Origin: Rhizomucor pusillus
Taxonomy: Eukaryota > Mucoromycota > Mucoromycetes > Mucorales > Lichtheimiaceae
Assembly (NCBI GenBank): GCA_900175165.2
Contig: FWWN02000644.1
Location: forward strand, 1 to 62,603
Direction: 5' to 3'
DNA: 62,603 bases
Below are positions 26,146-38,192 of the stretch, in pieces; the stretch's first letter is position 1, and the number at the start of each line of letters is the position of its first letter. Position numbers and translations under genes: made by a program. The notes under the pieces were generated by a model, which saw only the letters and a list, made by a program, of their open reading frames with translations, was not told the origin of the DNA and ran no database searches.

Positions 26146-27257
26146 TCAATTGCCGCTTAGGAATGCTATCGGATCACCCAAGATCCTATGTTTACTCGTA
26201 CTGACGAGATGATACGGCGGCGTTGGCAGACGATGGGATTGATCAATATGCCAGGAATGTCGATGGTTGTGACTTTTTGATGATCGCACGAAACTCTCTA
26301 CATTCGTTGTTGTCGGTGAAAAGTGCTCTCGCGTTTCCGACCGTTGGAAATAGTTTTTAGCGAGTCGTGGAGACGATGAAGTGATATCCGGGGCCGCATG
26401 ATGCATCCGCTGATGCCGGCAGTCCCTAGGATACGAACGGGGCTTTCCTACGTCGTCCTTTGTGATGCTCGTCCGATGATGCGATCGCGTACCCCTGTCT
26501 ACGTGGGGTCTCGATGCAGGTGTGCTAAAGGACCGTGATCCGGTATCAAGGTCTCGGGTATCATGACTTGTGGCTACGTTGGTGCTGCTGCTGCTGCTAT
26601 GCAGCGGCACAGCTGCTACAGCCTCCATACTTCTCTGCCATTGCAGCTCTTTACGCCGATCTTCTTCTCGCACCCAATGCAGCAATAGCTGGTCACCATA
26701 CTGTTGGAGTTCTTCCACAGTGACGTTCAGTCTAAATTCATTGAGGTGCAAAAATTCAAGCTCCAGGATATTAAGTTCGGCCACTGGAAGTCCTCCAACC
26801 TAATTATCACATGGCTCAGATCTATGCAGCACCTCTTTAATCGTTTGTCAGCCCGAACCTTTGCGTAGCGACTATTTGTGTAAAAAATGTCTGAGAAGAA
26901 CTTGCTAGCAACCATAATGCCGGCGATGATTAGCCGGTGGATGTTATAAGAGTCGATTCGTAATCCAGAAGAGTTCCGGGACATTCGGTCAAAGTAAACA
27001 AGGAGACTGAGAAAGCATTCGTTTGTACAAGGGCAATACTTGAGTATACGGGCAAGGTAGGAGTGAATATCAATACTGGGTATAGAACGTGCGTGGAAGC
27101 AAGTGTATGCGGAACTGGCATTTCCGTCATCGTCAGTGGCAAGCAGCTTATCGTTTGTTTTTGTGATGCGCTCAAGAAGACCTGTGATCATCTTTATGGT
27201 CTCTGATGGCGGATGATTGGCCAAATCGAAATGTGGGATAGGCATGGTATGTGTCAT
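26146..27257 (-). CDS. Pho80-like (PCL) cyclin
   Basis: Regulatory cyclin for a Pho85-type kinase, acting in phosphate, glycogen or polarity control. Two exons (26859-27257 and 26146-26799; 59-nt intron, donor GTTCGG) give 350 residues. The cyclin box is complete: SIPSIDIHSYLARILKYC, ECFLSLLVYFDRMSR, NIHRLIIAGIMVASKFFSD, and, across the intron, SRYAKVGGLPVAELNILELEF, the PHO80-family hallmark. The helical segment FLHLNEFRLNVTVEELQQY ends the box. The tail (about residues 190-350) is Ser/His/Arg-rich, probably disordered and phosphorylated. Which PCL function it has cannot be told. Confidence 0.93.
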
Positions 27258-28165
27258 TATAATGGAAAGAGAGAGAGAGAGACAGAGAGAGAAAGTGGGA
27301 AAGGGACTAAGAGTTTAAGATCGACTTGAAAGCCAGTCCATGCGATGAGGCGGCGATCTGCAAATCATCGAGCAATATTCAGCGGCACGGAAGATTTGAC
27401 AGCAATGCCCCGGATGAAAGCTTTCGGAAGCATGCGGCATCCATTTCATGCTCAAGGCAATACAATTTGCGAATATTTGTTCAATCGCTCCACTGAAACA
27501 GATGATAATTGAGAACGGGAAGCACCCTTATTATTGTTGCATCTTGCAAAGTTGTTCTTGTGATGTTAAATGTGATGCAAAATCTAAAAAAGGCTACAAA
27601 GTGCAGCATATCAATAACGCACCATGCATCTTTAAGGCTACCAAGAGCAAGACTTTTCAATCTATCGGAAATGACTCTGGCTTCTTCTAATGTGGATCGT
27701 GTCAAGAAGGGCGGGACTGATATTTGAGCCTCAAAAGTCCTAACATTAGTACAGGGAAAAGGGCCAAGGCAAAAAGGTATATATAAAGAGATTGAGTACC
27801 GTTTGATGCTATAGTCTAGTAGGTAGCGCACAAATTATTTCCATGACTGTAGAGTGTCTTTCGATGAAGTACTTGTCCATAGGAAATAGAATCGGTTTCC
27901 TAAGCTGGAGAGCTCAAAATCAAGGCAGAAAAGAGGAACAGTATGTACCGTAAAAGCAGCTAGGATTGCTTGGTATATCCTTGGTCTACAATTTTGTAGA
28001 TGACCGGCGTCGCATTTTCAGCTGCAGCTTGGACTGAGAACATTTCGTAACTGTAACATGGAATGGAGGACGCTGCGAATCGTCTTGAAATAACAGAGAA
28101 GCTCGAGAAAGGTATTGTATATACGCGTTTTGGGACTCTAGAAACCAAACAAATCTAAACAACGA
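27258..28165. other. Divergent intergenic region
   Basis: Between the cyclin gene and the RecA-like gene, which start in opposite directions. A GA-rich microsatellite (27268-27293) sits just upstream of the cyclin ATG. Overlapping short frames on both strands near 27450-27830 show no family. Confidence 0.5.
27268..27293. repeat. GA microsatellite
   Basis: Imperfect GA repeat in the 5' flank of the Pho80-like cyclin gene. Confidence 0.8.
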
Positions 28166-29358
28166 ATGATAGTCGGTCTCGATTCTCCTAGAGATTTGCT
28201 CACCCGATCGCTGGCCGATCTTCAAAGAGAACTTGCCATTAAAGAATCAGCCGCCAACGAACTCTTAGACGCTGCCGCCTCTGACGTGTATCCGTGGCGC
28301 TCACGCCTTTCGTCGCTAAAATCGGCAAGGCGTCCTGAGATATTCTCCACGGGCGACGAAAGTCTGGATCAAGTCCTTGGCGGTGGCGTGCCCATTGGAT
28401 CTGTCACTGAAGTAGTAGGAGAGAGGTAATGTACCTATAGAACCGTTCTATATATTGTCTCATCGATCTCTTATCCCTACATATTAGCTCTTCTGGAAAG
28501 ACGCAGTTTTGTTTGCAGCTCTCTCTGGCTGTCCAAAAACCTGCTGTTCTAGGAGGTATAGGTGGCCGTAAGTCGACAACCGATATCTTCTCATGCCCCA
28601 GTCAGTCTGTATATTAAATAATTATGCCAGGTTCTGTTTATCTACATAGCGAAGGACGGTTTCCAGCGACGAGGCTCGATCAGCTCGCCTCCAGATTCTC
28701 AAAGGAGTACGGACTGGATGCGGACGAAATGAAACGGTCGATATATACGATGCATATTCCCGATCGCGAAGCACAGCATCGTATTTTATGCTACCAGCTA
28801 CCTGCACTTTTAGAACAGCGGAAATCCATTGGCGTAGTTGTTGTTGACTCGATAAGCGCCCATTATCGCGGTTTGGGCAGCAGGGATAACTATGAAAGGA
28901 TGGCTGAAATTTCAGAAATGGGCTCACGGTTGAAGAAGATTGCGCATCAATTTAACGTCGCTGTGGTTGCCGTGAATCAAGTTGCCGACACGATATCAAA
29001 AGCACTCACGTCGCAGCAGCAACAGCAGCAGCAGATTCATCACAACAGCACTCTGCCTCCGGAACTAGTGGATAATTGGATGGATTTCCATCTTGTTGGA
29101 CTCAAGCGATCGCCGCTCGCATTGTTTTGGAACTCACTGAGCAAAAAGCCGGTTTTGGGATTTTCTTGGGCGAACTCGGTGACAACCAGGATAAGACTAG
29201 CGAGATCACCGATGATGGACAGAATGGCAACGAAGCGGGCGTTGTTTATCGAGACATCGCCGCTAGTCTCCAGACAAGGATGTCTTTTTGAAATCTCGAT
29301 AGATGGGATCCAAGGTACACTGGGAAGCCAACCAGCTAGAAACAAGAGAAATGGATAA
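28166..29358 (+). CDS. rad57: Rad51 paralogue, Rad57/XRCC3 type
   Basis: RecA-like ATPase that helps load Rad51 in homologous recombination. Three exons (28166-28425, 28488-28567, 28631-29358) give 355 residues. The Walker A motif GESSSGKTQ (residues about 84-92) is formed across intron 1. The SVYLHSEGRFPATRL segment is typical of Rad57/XRCC3. Walker B is SIGVVVVDSIS and the downstream block is FNVAVVAVNQVAD. A glutamine run (about 7) interrupts the loop before KPVLGFSWANSVTTRIRLAR, which corresponds to the conserved PALGLxWxN-R element. The C-terminus CLFEISIDGIQG fits the family. Between Rad57 and XRCC3 I cannot decide firmly; in fungi these are usually equated. Confidence 0.88.
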
Positions 29359-29429
29359 TAAACAGTAGAGCGAAAAAACTTGTTTGTCTATGAATACCAG
29401 GCAGAGATAAAAAAAAGTTTATTTTATTC

Positions 29430-31295
29430 TTAAATCTGGAGATCTTCTACGTTGTGTTCAACAAAGATCTCTGAACCCTTGGAGGGGATTCCGTTGCAAA
29501 CGACAAAGATGAATCCAGATCCAGGGGGATAAATGTTCGCATTTGGAGGAGCTTCAATGTTGATGCTCTGGAGATCCTCAGAGACTGTGTGGCGCAAAAT
29601 GACGTATCGTTGCGACATGTGCATAGAGTGCGTGCTGAAACCAGGGCGGAGGATCGCCACCTTGATGTCGGGACTGTCACCGCTCTGAGCCAAGTCGCCA
29701 AAGTTGACTAGGATATCAAACGACTCGCCGTATGTGACGACACGCGGGACGTGGGAGATCAACGGGCGAGTTTCGCTTTGGAATAAGTAGGGAGGCGAAA
29801 AGTACTCGACGCGGAACTCTGTGGGGTATTCAGCAAGGACATCTGGCGGCGATACATTGTTGGAGCCAGCGATCCACACACGACCGTCAGGCAAAGTCAA
29901 TGCAACAGAGTGATACATGCGTGCAATGTCGGTGTCCGCCAAGCCGGTGATCCATCGGTCGCCTTTCTTCTTGTTAGGGTCGTAAATGATAGGATCAAAA
30001 GTGGGGTCAAAATTGCGGCCGTTGTAGCCAGCCCAGCCGCGCTGACAGCCGTTCACCCAGAGAACAGTACCATCTGGTAGAATGACACCATCAGGCATAA
30101 GTCTCGGGTACACAAAGGTATCCATCTCCCACTGCGGGTCTTCGTCGCCAAGGTTGATGCGGCCGCAGGTAGCATCTGCCTTGGCTGTGTTCTTCATCTG
30201 CTCGGAGCCACCGCAGATCATAATCTCGACATTGTAGTTTTTGGCGGGATCAAGAGGAAGCATGACAGCTCCAGCTGTCAACGGATAGGATCGCGGCACG
30301 CCGGGAATGTCGGGGAGGCGTTTGACGATTTTGTGGTTTTTGTAATCGAAAATGACGGATTGTTTGTTGGCAAAGATGAAGAGGTTGCCGTCAGGCAAAG
30401 TGAATACAAATGGATACCTAGTTGGAGCATTATGGAGCATTAGGCGTGCTTTATCCTTACGCAAATATTTTCTTCAACTTCAACTCACAGGTTAAATGGC
30501 ATGGTATCGTTCAGGAATTGGAAATGGACAGCGCCTTCAGGTTTGGGAGGCCAGAATTCATACGAGGGGACGTTGATCTCGTCTCTGTTCACGGCAGCGC
30601 CTCGAGTAGAGCCGCCGATAATGAAAAGATCGCCATCTGGCAACTGTTCGACCGTCGGATACCATCGATTCATCTCCATGATGCCGGTGGAATATTCATG
30701 CCATTCGCAACTGTCATCGTCGCAAGGATTGAAGTGTCGGATGGATTGCCAGCCTGGGTTCGCCTTCCAAGTGCGGCCTACACGCTCGCCGCCGCCAGTG
30801 CTGATAAATGTACCGTTGGCAAGGAAACCGCCGCCAGAACAGAACGTGTTGGTTTCCAGGGGCAGAGGGCGGTATTCATTCGTATCCAGGTTATAGAGTA
30901 CCGAGAATGCGCTTTGTCCGGAATCGAACTTTGCCTCGTTCCACTCGGCTGTTTTTACATGGCGAGTTAGCATCGCGATCTCGAGGTTGACAGTTATGCA
31001 TTGCACGGAATAATACCTTTGTCAATGATCAAAACGCTCTTTTCGCTACATTGCGACAACAGCACCTGTCAGTAAAATATAAAACAAGAAACAGCTAGCT
31101 TTAAAGTTTGGTGTACCTTACTAGGACTGCATGCATAGCAGCTACGCCTGTTGTTCCGATCTGCTCCATTTTGCCTGTCTTTGCATACGGCGACATAATC
31201 TTCTGGGACTGAGACGGGTAGAATGGGTTGGTCTGTGCCTGGGCAAACGATGCTCCAAGCAGCAGAGCCGAAGCGAGCCAGGGAAGTGGCTTCAT
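29430..31295 (-). CDS. Secreted glyoxal oxidase (copper radical oxidase, AA5_1)
   Basis: Extracellular copper-radical enzyme oxidising small aldehydes and producing H2O2. Exons 31122-31295, 31017-31065, 30489-30948 and 29430-30417 give 556 residues. The start is the ATG at 31295; it begins a clear signal peptide (MKPLPWLASALLLGASFAQA). Active-site residues are visible: the thioether Cys in FCSGGGF (about residue 111), the radical Tyr in RWYPT (about 171), axial Tyr and His in RMYHSVALTLPDGR, and the second His ligand in STHSMHMSQRYV. Kelch-like repeats give the beta propeller, and the C-terminal DUF1929 Ig-like domain ends at the stop. All key residues are intact, so it should be active. Confidence 0.94.
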
Positions 31296-32070
31296 GGCGA
31301 ACAAGTTAAGAAAGGGAATAAGGAGGAGGAGAGGAATGAACGGTTTGGGCTGGAAGTGGAGGGAACAAGCCGGTCTATATATGAAATGTGCTGCTTTTGT
31401 TTGATGGCGTGATTTTCTGAGACAAAGTGCCTAAAAATAGAGCTCTCGGGTATACTTTTGTTCGCGCGCCAGTGTATCCAAGGGTTGTTCGCGCTGTCCT
31501 TCTAAGATAAAAGAGTTACGAACGTGTGTATGTGCAGATCTGCAGTAGACATTTTCCGGAAATGATCTCTTTACGGTTCTTTAATACAAACACATAGCAG
31601 GGAATAAGTGGAGATGTTACACAGATTCAAAGCGCAGCAACAGCAGCGGTCTCCCAGAATTCTCGAATGACCAAAAGGAGGAGACGTAATACCGTTTTTC
31701 CATCTCCCCTCCAGCCAGACTGCCTTGCATTAATTAATCCTACTACTAGTTAGTCCTACTACCGGTTGGTTCTCTGGGTTTGGACCAACACGGAAGAGTT
31801 AGACACGAACTGTATAGGCGAGGAATACATCATATGTCCGAAATTTAGTAGTTAGGGAAAGAGCAAAAATGCTGCGCTGTTGCTATTGTTGTTGTTGGAT
31901 ATTGAACGCCAAAAGAAGCAGCCATTCCACAAAAGTAAAAATAAAAAAGAAATGGAAGGAAGGAAAGGACCTAGCAATGCAACCTCACCAAGCAGTCTAA
32001 AAGCACAAAAATTACACGAGAGAAAGAAGAGAGAAAAGATTATACAGAATAGAGGTCCATGTTTTCTTTT
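31296..32070. other. Intergenic region upstream of glyoxal oxidase
   Basis: Probably the glyoxal oxidase promoter and the 3' flank of the cell-surface protein gene. A short tandem element (CTACTACTAGTTAGT/CCTACTACCGGTTGG) lies at 31740-31770. A poly-A/G-rich tract lies at 31915-32040. No gene seen. Confidence 0.45.
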
Positions 32071-33775
32071 TTAGTTGCGAAGATCAATCTCATGCATCTG
32101 TTCGTTTGGATTCTCGTTGACTCTCGCCAAAGACGGCGGCTGGGACGCGGCCGAGCGCGTCGAGGAATTGGATGGGTGTCGTCCCAAGTTGGTATAAGGA
32201 TCTTCCACAGCACCTTGACCTGATCCAACAGCTGTGCCCGCGCTCTCGCGTTGGCGAGATCGATAGCTACGGAGCGAGGCGGAGCGAGGCAGCTTGGCTA
32301 CAACAGACGCAACAGCGCCCATGAAACTTTGTGTACGCCAGCGGGTATGGATATCGCCTTCATCCGAGTACTGCGAAGAGTCTTGTCCCTGCTGCTGCTT
32401 GCGACGGTTCGCAACCAAGAGTCCTGCTAGACCAAGTGCAGCGACGCAGCCAATACCAACACCTAGACCGATACCAAGAGCCTTGTTGCTGATACTGCCT
32501 GATACAGCTTGGGTTTCGTAGTTGCTGCTCCCGTTGCCGCTATCCTGAGTGGGACCTTGAGATGCGGCTCCCGCAGCAGTGGGGGATGTGTTGTCTGTCT
32601 CAGAGGATTCTGCTGTGGGTTCGTCCGAGTTGTCGGTTTCACCAGAGCTATTGTCGTTGTCGTCGCTGTTATTGTTGTTGTTGTTGTCATTGGCCGGTTG
32701 CGAGTTATCTGAAGAAGAGCCTCCAGAGGAACCATTGCTGTTATCCGAAGACGAACCTTCGGATGAGCCGTTACTGCTGTCACCTGAAGACGACCCATCT
32801 CCGGACGAGCCACCATCGCTGCTGCCGCCGCCGCTGTTTGGCTGCGAGGGCGACTCTGTAGGTACACTGTTAGGGTCCTGTACATTGGTAGGCGAGGATC
32901 CGCCAGCTTCTGTAAAGGCGCTGATATCGCCGTCGTCAGATTCTGTGGTCGTCTTCGACGAGGCATGGTGGGTCTCTTTAGACTTTCCGCCGTGAGCAGT
33001 TGTTGTCGTTGCTGCTGCGTGCGTCTTTGAAGATGCGGTCTCTTTGGCGTTTTTGGCATGCTTCGAGGTGGTATGGTGGTGATTATGCGACGACGATGAT
33101 TTTTCGGCCGCGTGACCACCTTGAACGCCGTGACGTTTGTCTTCGTCAGAGCCTTTGCTATTGCTGCCGCTGCCGTGACCATGCGCTGCTGTAGGCGTCG
33201 ACTTGTGGGCTGTCGAGCTCCTGTGGTGGGCAGAGGCAGTCGACGTCGCAGGAATAAAGACGGTTGTTGGCGAGCACTTTATCTGTTTCTGAGTAACTAG
33301 AGGCTCATCACTGAGTGTCTTGTGATGGTGGACAGGATGGAATGTCACAGTGCGGGTCTCGCAGGTGAATGTCGTGTATGTTTTTCCAGGTACGGACGAG
33401 CTGGTTGTCGGAGTCGGTTTGGTGCTAGTAGTCGCTTTTTTGCTGCTATGCTTTGAATGTTTGTCGTCGTCGTTTTCGTCGTCGCCGTCGGAGCGGTTGT
33501 CGCGTCGTGCAAAGAATCCAAAGATACCTTTGGGTTCGTCTACAACAAATGGATTTTTTTAGTTTCTTTTTTAGGGTTGGGTCACTTTAATTATTTATTT
33601 TTGGTTCCTCGTACCTGCAGCAACAGCGACAGCTTGGTTGCTTGAATCATTTTCAACGGCTAACACAACAGTGTTAATAGACTAGCAGAGTTATACGTGA
33701 CGACGAATTACCTAAAGCGATCCGAGCGAGGAATACAAACAGCAACAGAAAGAGGGATCGAGTCGATAGTTGCAT
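32071..33775 (-). CDS. Ser/Thr-rich single-pass cell-surface protein, Mid2/Wsc-like
   Basis: Three exons (33712-33775, 33615-33659, 32071-33539) give 525 residues in frame. Exon 1 encodes a signal peptide (MQLSTRSLFLLLFVFLARIAL). A long His/Ser/Thr/Asn/Gly/Asp-rich ectodomain follows, likely heavily O-mannosylated, with poly-Asn and SSG/DGSS repeats. One transmembrane helix comes next (ALGIGLGVGIGCVAALGLAG), then a basic NRRK stop-transfer and a cytoplasmic tail of about 110 residues. The layout is that of yeast Mid2/Wsc cell-wall stress sensors, but there is no WSC cysteine domain; a two-cysteine TFTCETRTV stretch lies near the N-terminus. Homology is by architecture only. Confidence 0.82.
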
Positions 33776-35359
33776 CAATAAAGCGCATCAAAAGGAACGG
33801 GAAGGATGGGCAAGGAAAGAGCGGGGCGTAGAAAGGAAAGGAATTCGTGTGCGAACGAGTGTGGTGCGATGAGACTACAACCGAACAAGAGAGATATAAG
33901 AACAGTCGTATCTACTCGTTTACAGCGGATGGACAAGGAAGAAGAAAGTGTGAAAGGGGAGGTCGGGAGGTTGAAAGGATATACAAGACCATGAAAGGGC
34001 GACTTAGTGACACACAATTTTGAGCCGCCAATGAGATCACCTGCGACCAGGTGCTACAAAAATTGCCGCGAACAAAAAAAGAAGCGTTCCATCCCTGCTT
34101 GCCTATGAAACACGCGAAGAGCACTGTAGCACTTATTACACAGTGTTACCTATGCTGAAGCCAGCGGAAGACGATAGCTCAAGGTCTAATCTTTTCAGCC
34201 ATAGTACTTTTCTTTTTCAAGGAGGTGCACATCGACTTGTCGGAAAGAACAGCCCCTAAGTGGCTCTTTATGATTTTCTGATTTACAAGGAACAGTAGTA
34301 GCCTACGAATATCTTAAGGAGTGTCTCTTTATATACACACACACAAAGGGTCCTGACTTTACGAAACGCTACCGCAATCCCCAACAAGCATTCACCAAAG
34401 AAAGAACTAAATTCGTGTCGAGCTATGAACGAATATGATATAATTTAGCGTTGAATTCCCCAGAACTGAAAAGGAATTTAGCACGCTTTCACCAGATGGC
34501 ATGCGCTCGCTCGATTATTAGGAGCCACAGGAGATGAATACAACAAGTCAAGTATACACCTCATTATCACCCGTCGTAGTTTGACACTGAAAACTCCACC
34601 CACCCCTCCATCGATGCTGCCAAGACAAATGAACGGAAAATTTAGACAGCCAATCTGCGCGGTTCATTGTCTGTGTGTGTAAATTACTTAATTCCGGAAT
34701 ATTGAGAAATCTTCTTGGTGTCCTGTACATCAAGATATCGCTTGATAATAACGGCAACTCCTATTGCCCGACAGTTAGTAGAACACCTGCTGTGTAGTAT
34801 ATATGACTCGTAGCATGTTGTTGATCTCAAGCGCATTCACTTTCTCGTGCTCTCTGTAGAAATATTGTTGTCTCAAAAAGCCTGTATAGACCAAAAGTTT
34901 TTGACATAACATCCTACAGGTAGGGACACTCACTAGACAACAGTGGAACTAACGGCAGGAAGTAACGGTGCTGGATACTACGCGCACAGACATGGCGCTT
35001 GTCTCATCCTAGTTGGCATTATAACTTTTCCTTGGCTCGATGGAGCGGGTTGCAAAGGCCCTCGTGTGCGACTGGCATCTGCTACTGAACCCAACGGAGG
35101 GAAATGCCATCCCTGTTTTGGGGATTTTGTTCCTTTTGGGAAACTGCGATGTGTTTTGACTTGCAATGTCACTCATATACTCTGGCTTCCGTTTCCAGAT
35201 CTTCTCCTCCTCCTCTTCATGCAGGTTTTACATTTTGTATGCAATTGTATACACCGCCAGACTGCATCGTGCAAATAAGCAAGGTTTCTCAATCATTATG
35301 TCAATTCTGCACCGATAAATCGCCAGATGACGATAAAAGCAGCGGAAACTTTTTATTGT
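33776..35359. other. Gene-poor intergenic region (1.6 kb)
   Basis: Left part is the promoter of the surface-protein gene, right part the 3' flank of COX4. A short CA run lies near 34335-34346. No supported gene. Confidence 0.5.
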
Positions 35360-35970
35360 TTAGTGATGGCCGTTATCATCATCTGAGCCGACAAAGTCCA
35401 TCTTGTACACGGATCCACACTCGGGGCAGCGATCGAATTCGTGAGATCTGTCAAGGGTCAACCAAATCGTATCGTGGCTCTCGGCAGGGTAACCTAGCGG
35501 ATGGCGTTTAGTGTGAACCAATCTCAATTGTCTCCTCCACAACGCGAGGCGAATTAGATGTGCCACTTGCCTGTGCAACCAACGAAGCGAATGTTATCGT
35601 ATGATTTTACGACAATCGGGTTTTCCTTGGTACCCAAGTGGGTCATGTTGAGAGGCTCCATATCGAATAATTCTTTGCCTTTCAATTTTGCGAGCAATTC
35701 TTGACGCTCGAGACCAGTTGCTTGCTGCAAGTCGGTGGGCACCTCGCCGGGAGCAGCGCCAGGGCCAATGTTGGTTTCGACGGTATCTTTGGAAACGGCA
35801 CCAGCTAGTAAACAATTCAACAACTGTTAAACGCCATTGCCTGCCTCCAACTTTGCATTCCATAGGCAGTATTTACAGAGACGGGCACCAAATACTGAGA
35901 ATGAGCGCACAGAGGTGCGGGCAGCAATGGATCTAGCACTGAAGGCGGCAGCGCAGCGAAGTGCAAACAT
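35360..35970 (-). CDS. COX4: Cytochrome c oxidase subunit COX4 (mammalian Vb)
   Basis: Zinc-binding nuclear-encoded subunit of respiratory complex IV on the matrix side. Three exons (35877-35970, 35571-35804, 35360-35493) give 153 residues. The N-terminus MFALRCAAAFSARSIAARTS is a classic mitochondrial presequence. The core has GEVPTDLQQATGLERQELLA, RFVGCTG and DRSHEFDRCPECGSVYK; the latter holds the zinc-site cysteines. Intron 2 (35494-35570) starts with GC (ACAG|GCAAGT) and must be removed to join GCTG to YPAESHDTIWLTL. The family usually has FPADSHD at this point, so the join is precise. Confidence 0.96.
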
Positions 35971-36407
35971 GTTTATGTTCGTGTCTTGACGGCGGACTGG
36001 AAGATATGAGCAACGCTTGATCGCCCAAAAGTGGTTTCACTTTTTTCTGTTCCGCAAATCACGCTGTTGAAATCTCTCCCTCTATCTCTCTAAATATTCT
36101 CGATATCTTTACTCCATATCTATAGCAATGCTACCATCAGCAGCAAACGAATCCATGTCTTGCTCGCGAGCCACGACGAGGATTAGATACACACTTGCTC
36201 AAGTGATAAACCAATGGAAACAACAGGAAAACGATGGTATTGGAGCTATTGTCGTTCTTCTTTTTTTGTTGTCATTGAATGGAAGCATCTATGTGGAAAT
36301 CCTCGTCTCATACAAGTAAGAAAAAAAGGTAAAGGAAGGAAAAAAAAGAAATTATTGGGCTTGAGTGGGGTAAAATATAAACTTGGTATCTCTCTCCCTT
36401 CAGGTCC
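35971..36407. other. Intergenic region
   Basis: Promoter of COX4 and 3' flank of the Rab gene. A purine-rich A/G tract lies at about 36318-36350. No gene seen. Confidence 0.5.
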
Positions 36408-37493
36408 TTAGAAAAGTCCACAGCAGGAACTGGAAGGCGCCGGTGGTTCTTCGACTTGTATCGGCGTCTGTCTCTTTTTGTTCTGTGGCATGCTGTATTG
36501 CTTCTTGTCAACCAAGACCCTGGTCAGATGAAGGAATATCTCCTCGATAGTACCTGATAATATATATACGCCAAATTACCGAGATTCAGTGTTATACGTT
36601 CTTCTTATTCTTGTTCTCTTACTACTAGACACAAACCATCATCTTCCTTGGCAGATACTTCGTACAACGGCGTCTCAGGGCCAAGCACACGCGCGACATA
36701 TTCCCGTGCCTTATCTTCCTGAACTTCTCGACGTGCCGCCAGATCGGTTTTATTGGCAACTACCACAATCACCAGTTCATCGGTCATATTTCTCTTGAGT
36801 TCTACAGGTATGATCGACAAATCAATGTCAAAAAGGGAACACTGACGTATGTTACATTTTACGTACCCTCAATCCAGGAATGCAACTCCACAAAGCTTTC
36901 CTGAGAAGTGATATCGTACACTAAGAGGGCTGCTTGTGCTCCTCGATAGTACATTGGTGCCATTGCGCGGAATCGTTCTAGTAGTTTATACACATCTCGG
37001 AATTAGCTTGGATGCCATCGCTGCCTTGGATATCAGCGCACTCTTTTTCTTTTATCCTCCTCTCCTTATTCCTCCTCCTCTGTGTATGTGTGTGTTCGGG
37101 GTGGGGATGGGGCAATTTCTGTCTCCAATGTCTAACCTTGGCCGGCTGTGTCCCATATCTGCAATCGCACTTTGCAGTTATCTACCGTCCTACAAGCATA
37201 CACATTCATACCGAGAGTAAGAATACCGTTCTCAAGCAAAAGGCACCGCTCCCCTTTCTTCCTCAATATATCATACAGCTTTTTTGTCATAAACGAAGCA
37301 CCGATAGTCGAAGTCGAGTTGGGCGAGAATGTCTTTGAGATGTACCGTACTACCAACGAAGTCTTGCCAACGCCTAAAGCGACATTTGGAGACCTGTGTG
37401 AGAGCGCTTGGCAATGCTGACTGATTGGGACTTGCCTTGGCTTCCCAGGATAACCACTTTGGCCTCGAGCGTTGATGCCCACGATCCGTACAT
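36408..37493 (-). CDS. Rab family small GTPase (Rab5/22-like)
   Basis: Membrane-traffic switch. Six exons (37436-37493, 37277-37373, 37137-37189, 36867-36977, 36637-36801, 36408-36553) give 209 residues. G1 is GSQGVGKTS; the effector loop is STSTIGASFMTKK, as in the Rab22/31-like endosomal group; G3 is WDTAGQERFRAMAPMYYRG; G4 is NKTDL; G5 is VSAKE. The hypervariable tail ends CCGLF, so the terminal CGLF is a CaaX-type prenylation signal with Phe at the end. Intron 1 (37374-37435) starts with GC and splits the P-loop (SQ|GVGKTS). Intron 3 is unusually long for this window (159 nt). Exact Rab subfamily is uncertain. Confidence 0.93.
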
Positions 37494-38192
37494 TTCGGGG
37501 TCAAAAAGGTAAGAGAAAAAAAAAGAAAAAGACGGTATAACGCTGTAAAAGTAAAGAGAAGGTATATGTAAGGGTAGTAAATGCTAAGGGTAGCCGAGTG
37601 GGTTATGCAGGTGAGTGAGAATGTTCACGCTCGTATGTATATATATATATATACGTGAGTGTGTGCGTGTGCCTGTTTATAGTATTTTTTTAACTGTTTG
37701 TTTCTTTTTGGTCAAAAAGACGGGTAAGGCTGGCGTGAAAAGGGGGAAGTGGTGGGGAGAGGGGCGGGAGGGGGAAAGCGGGTTTTGCGCTGTCACCCGC
37801 CGCATGATTTTACTGGTCTCGAGCGCGCGGGCTGACAAGGTTTTATCCTTATCTCATTCATTTGTTGATTTCTATTTCGTATCATGGCTTACTTTGTCTT
37901 TACAGCGAGCGTTGTAAGGATTACATTGATCATAATTGAAAATCAGCCAACAGTCGTATCGATAACAGAGTACAGATGTGTTTGCCGCACGCGCGCTTGC
38001 TCGCTAAACAAAAATATCTCGCCCTCCCTGCAGGTTTGGATGCATGAAAACAAGATTTACAACGAAGTTCTCATCTTTGCTCCTGCTGGGAGATTGCTAA
38101 AGCGTATGACAGAAGAGGATGTATTATATATATGGATAGAAAAGGATAATACTAAAGAACAATGTAACTTCTGTGGAGATCCGAGTACGAGA
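37494..38192. other. Intergenic region
   Basis: Promoter of the Rab gene, with a TA microsatellite at 37635-37654 and a G-rich block at 37735-37785. A tRNA-like phrase at about 37588 lacks the rest of a tRNA. No gene seen. Confidence 0.5.
37635..37654. repeat. TA microsatellite
   Basis: A run of about nine TA dinucleotides in non-coding sequence upstream of the Rab gene. Confidence 0.8.

Noticed and set aside
27448..27831. Opposing short frames between the cyclin and Rad57 genes
   Set aside because: Both strands are open over the same bases with no motif; more likely promoter sequence.
32579..32995. Ser/Leu/Pro/Glu-rich plus-strand frames opposite the surface-protein gene
   Set aside because: They are shadows of the repetitive Ser/Gly/Asp codons of the minus-strand gene, which has a signal peptide, TM segment and consistent splicing.
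37588..37610. tRNA-like phrase GGTAGCCGAGTGGGTTATGC
   Set aside because: Resembles a tRNA-Ser/Leu D-arm, but no anticodon stem, B-box (GGTTCGANTCC) or closing acceptor stem follows.
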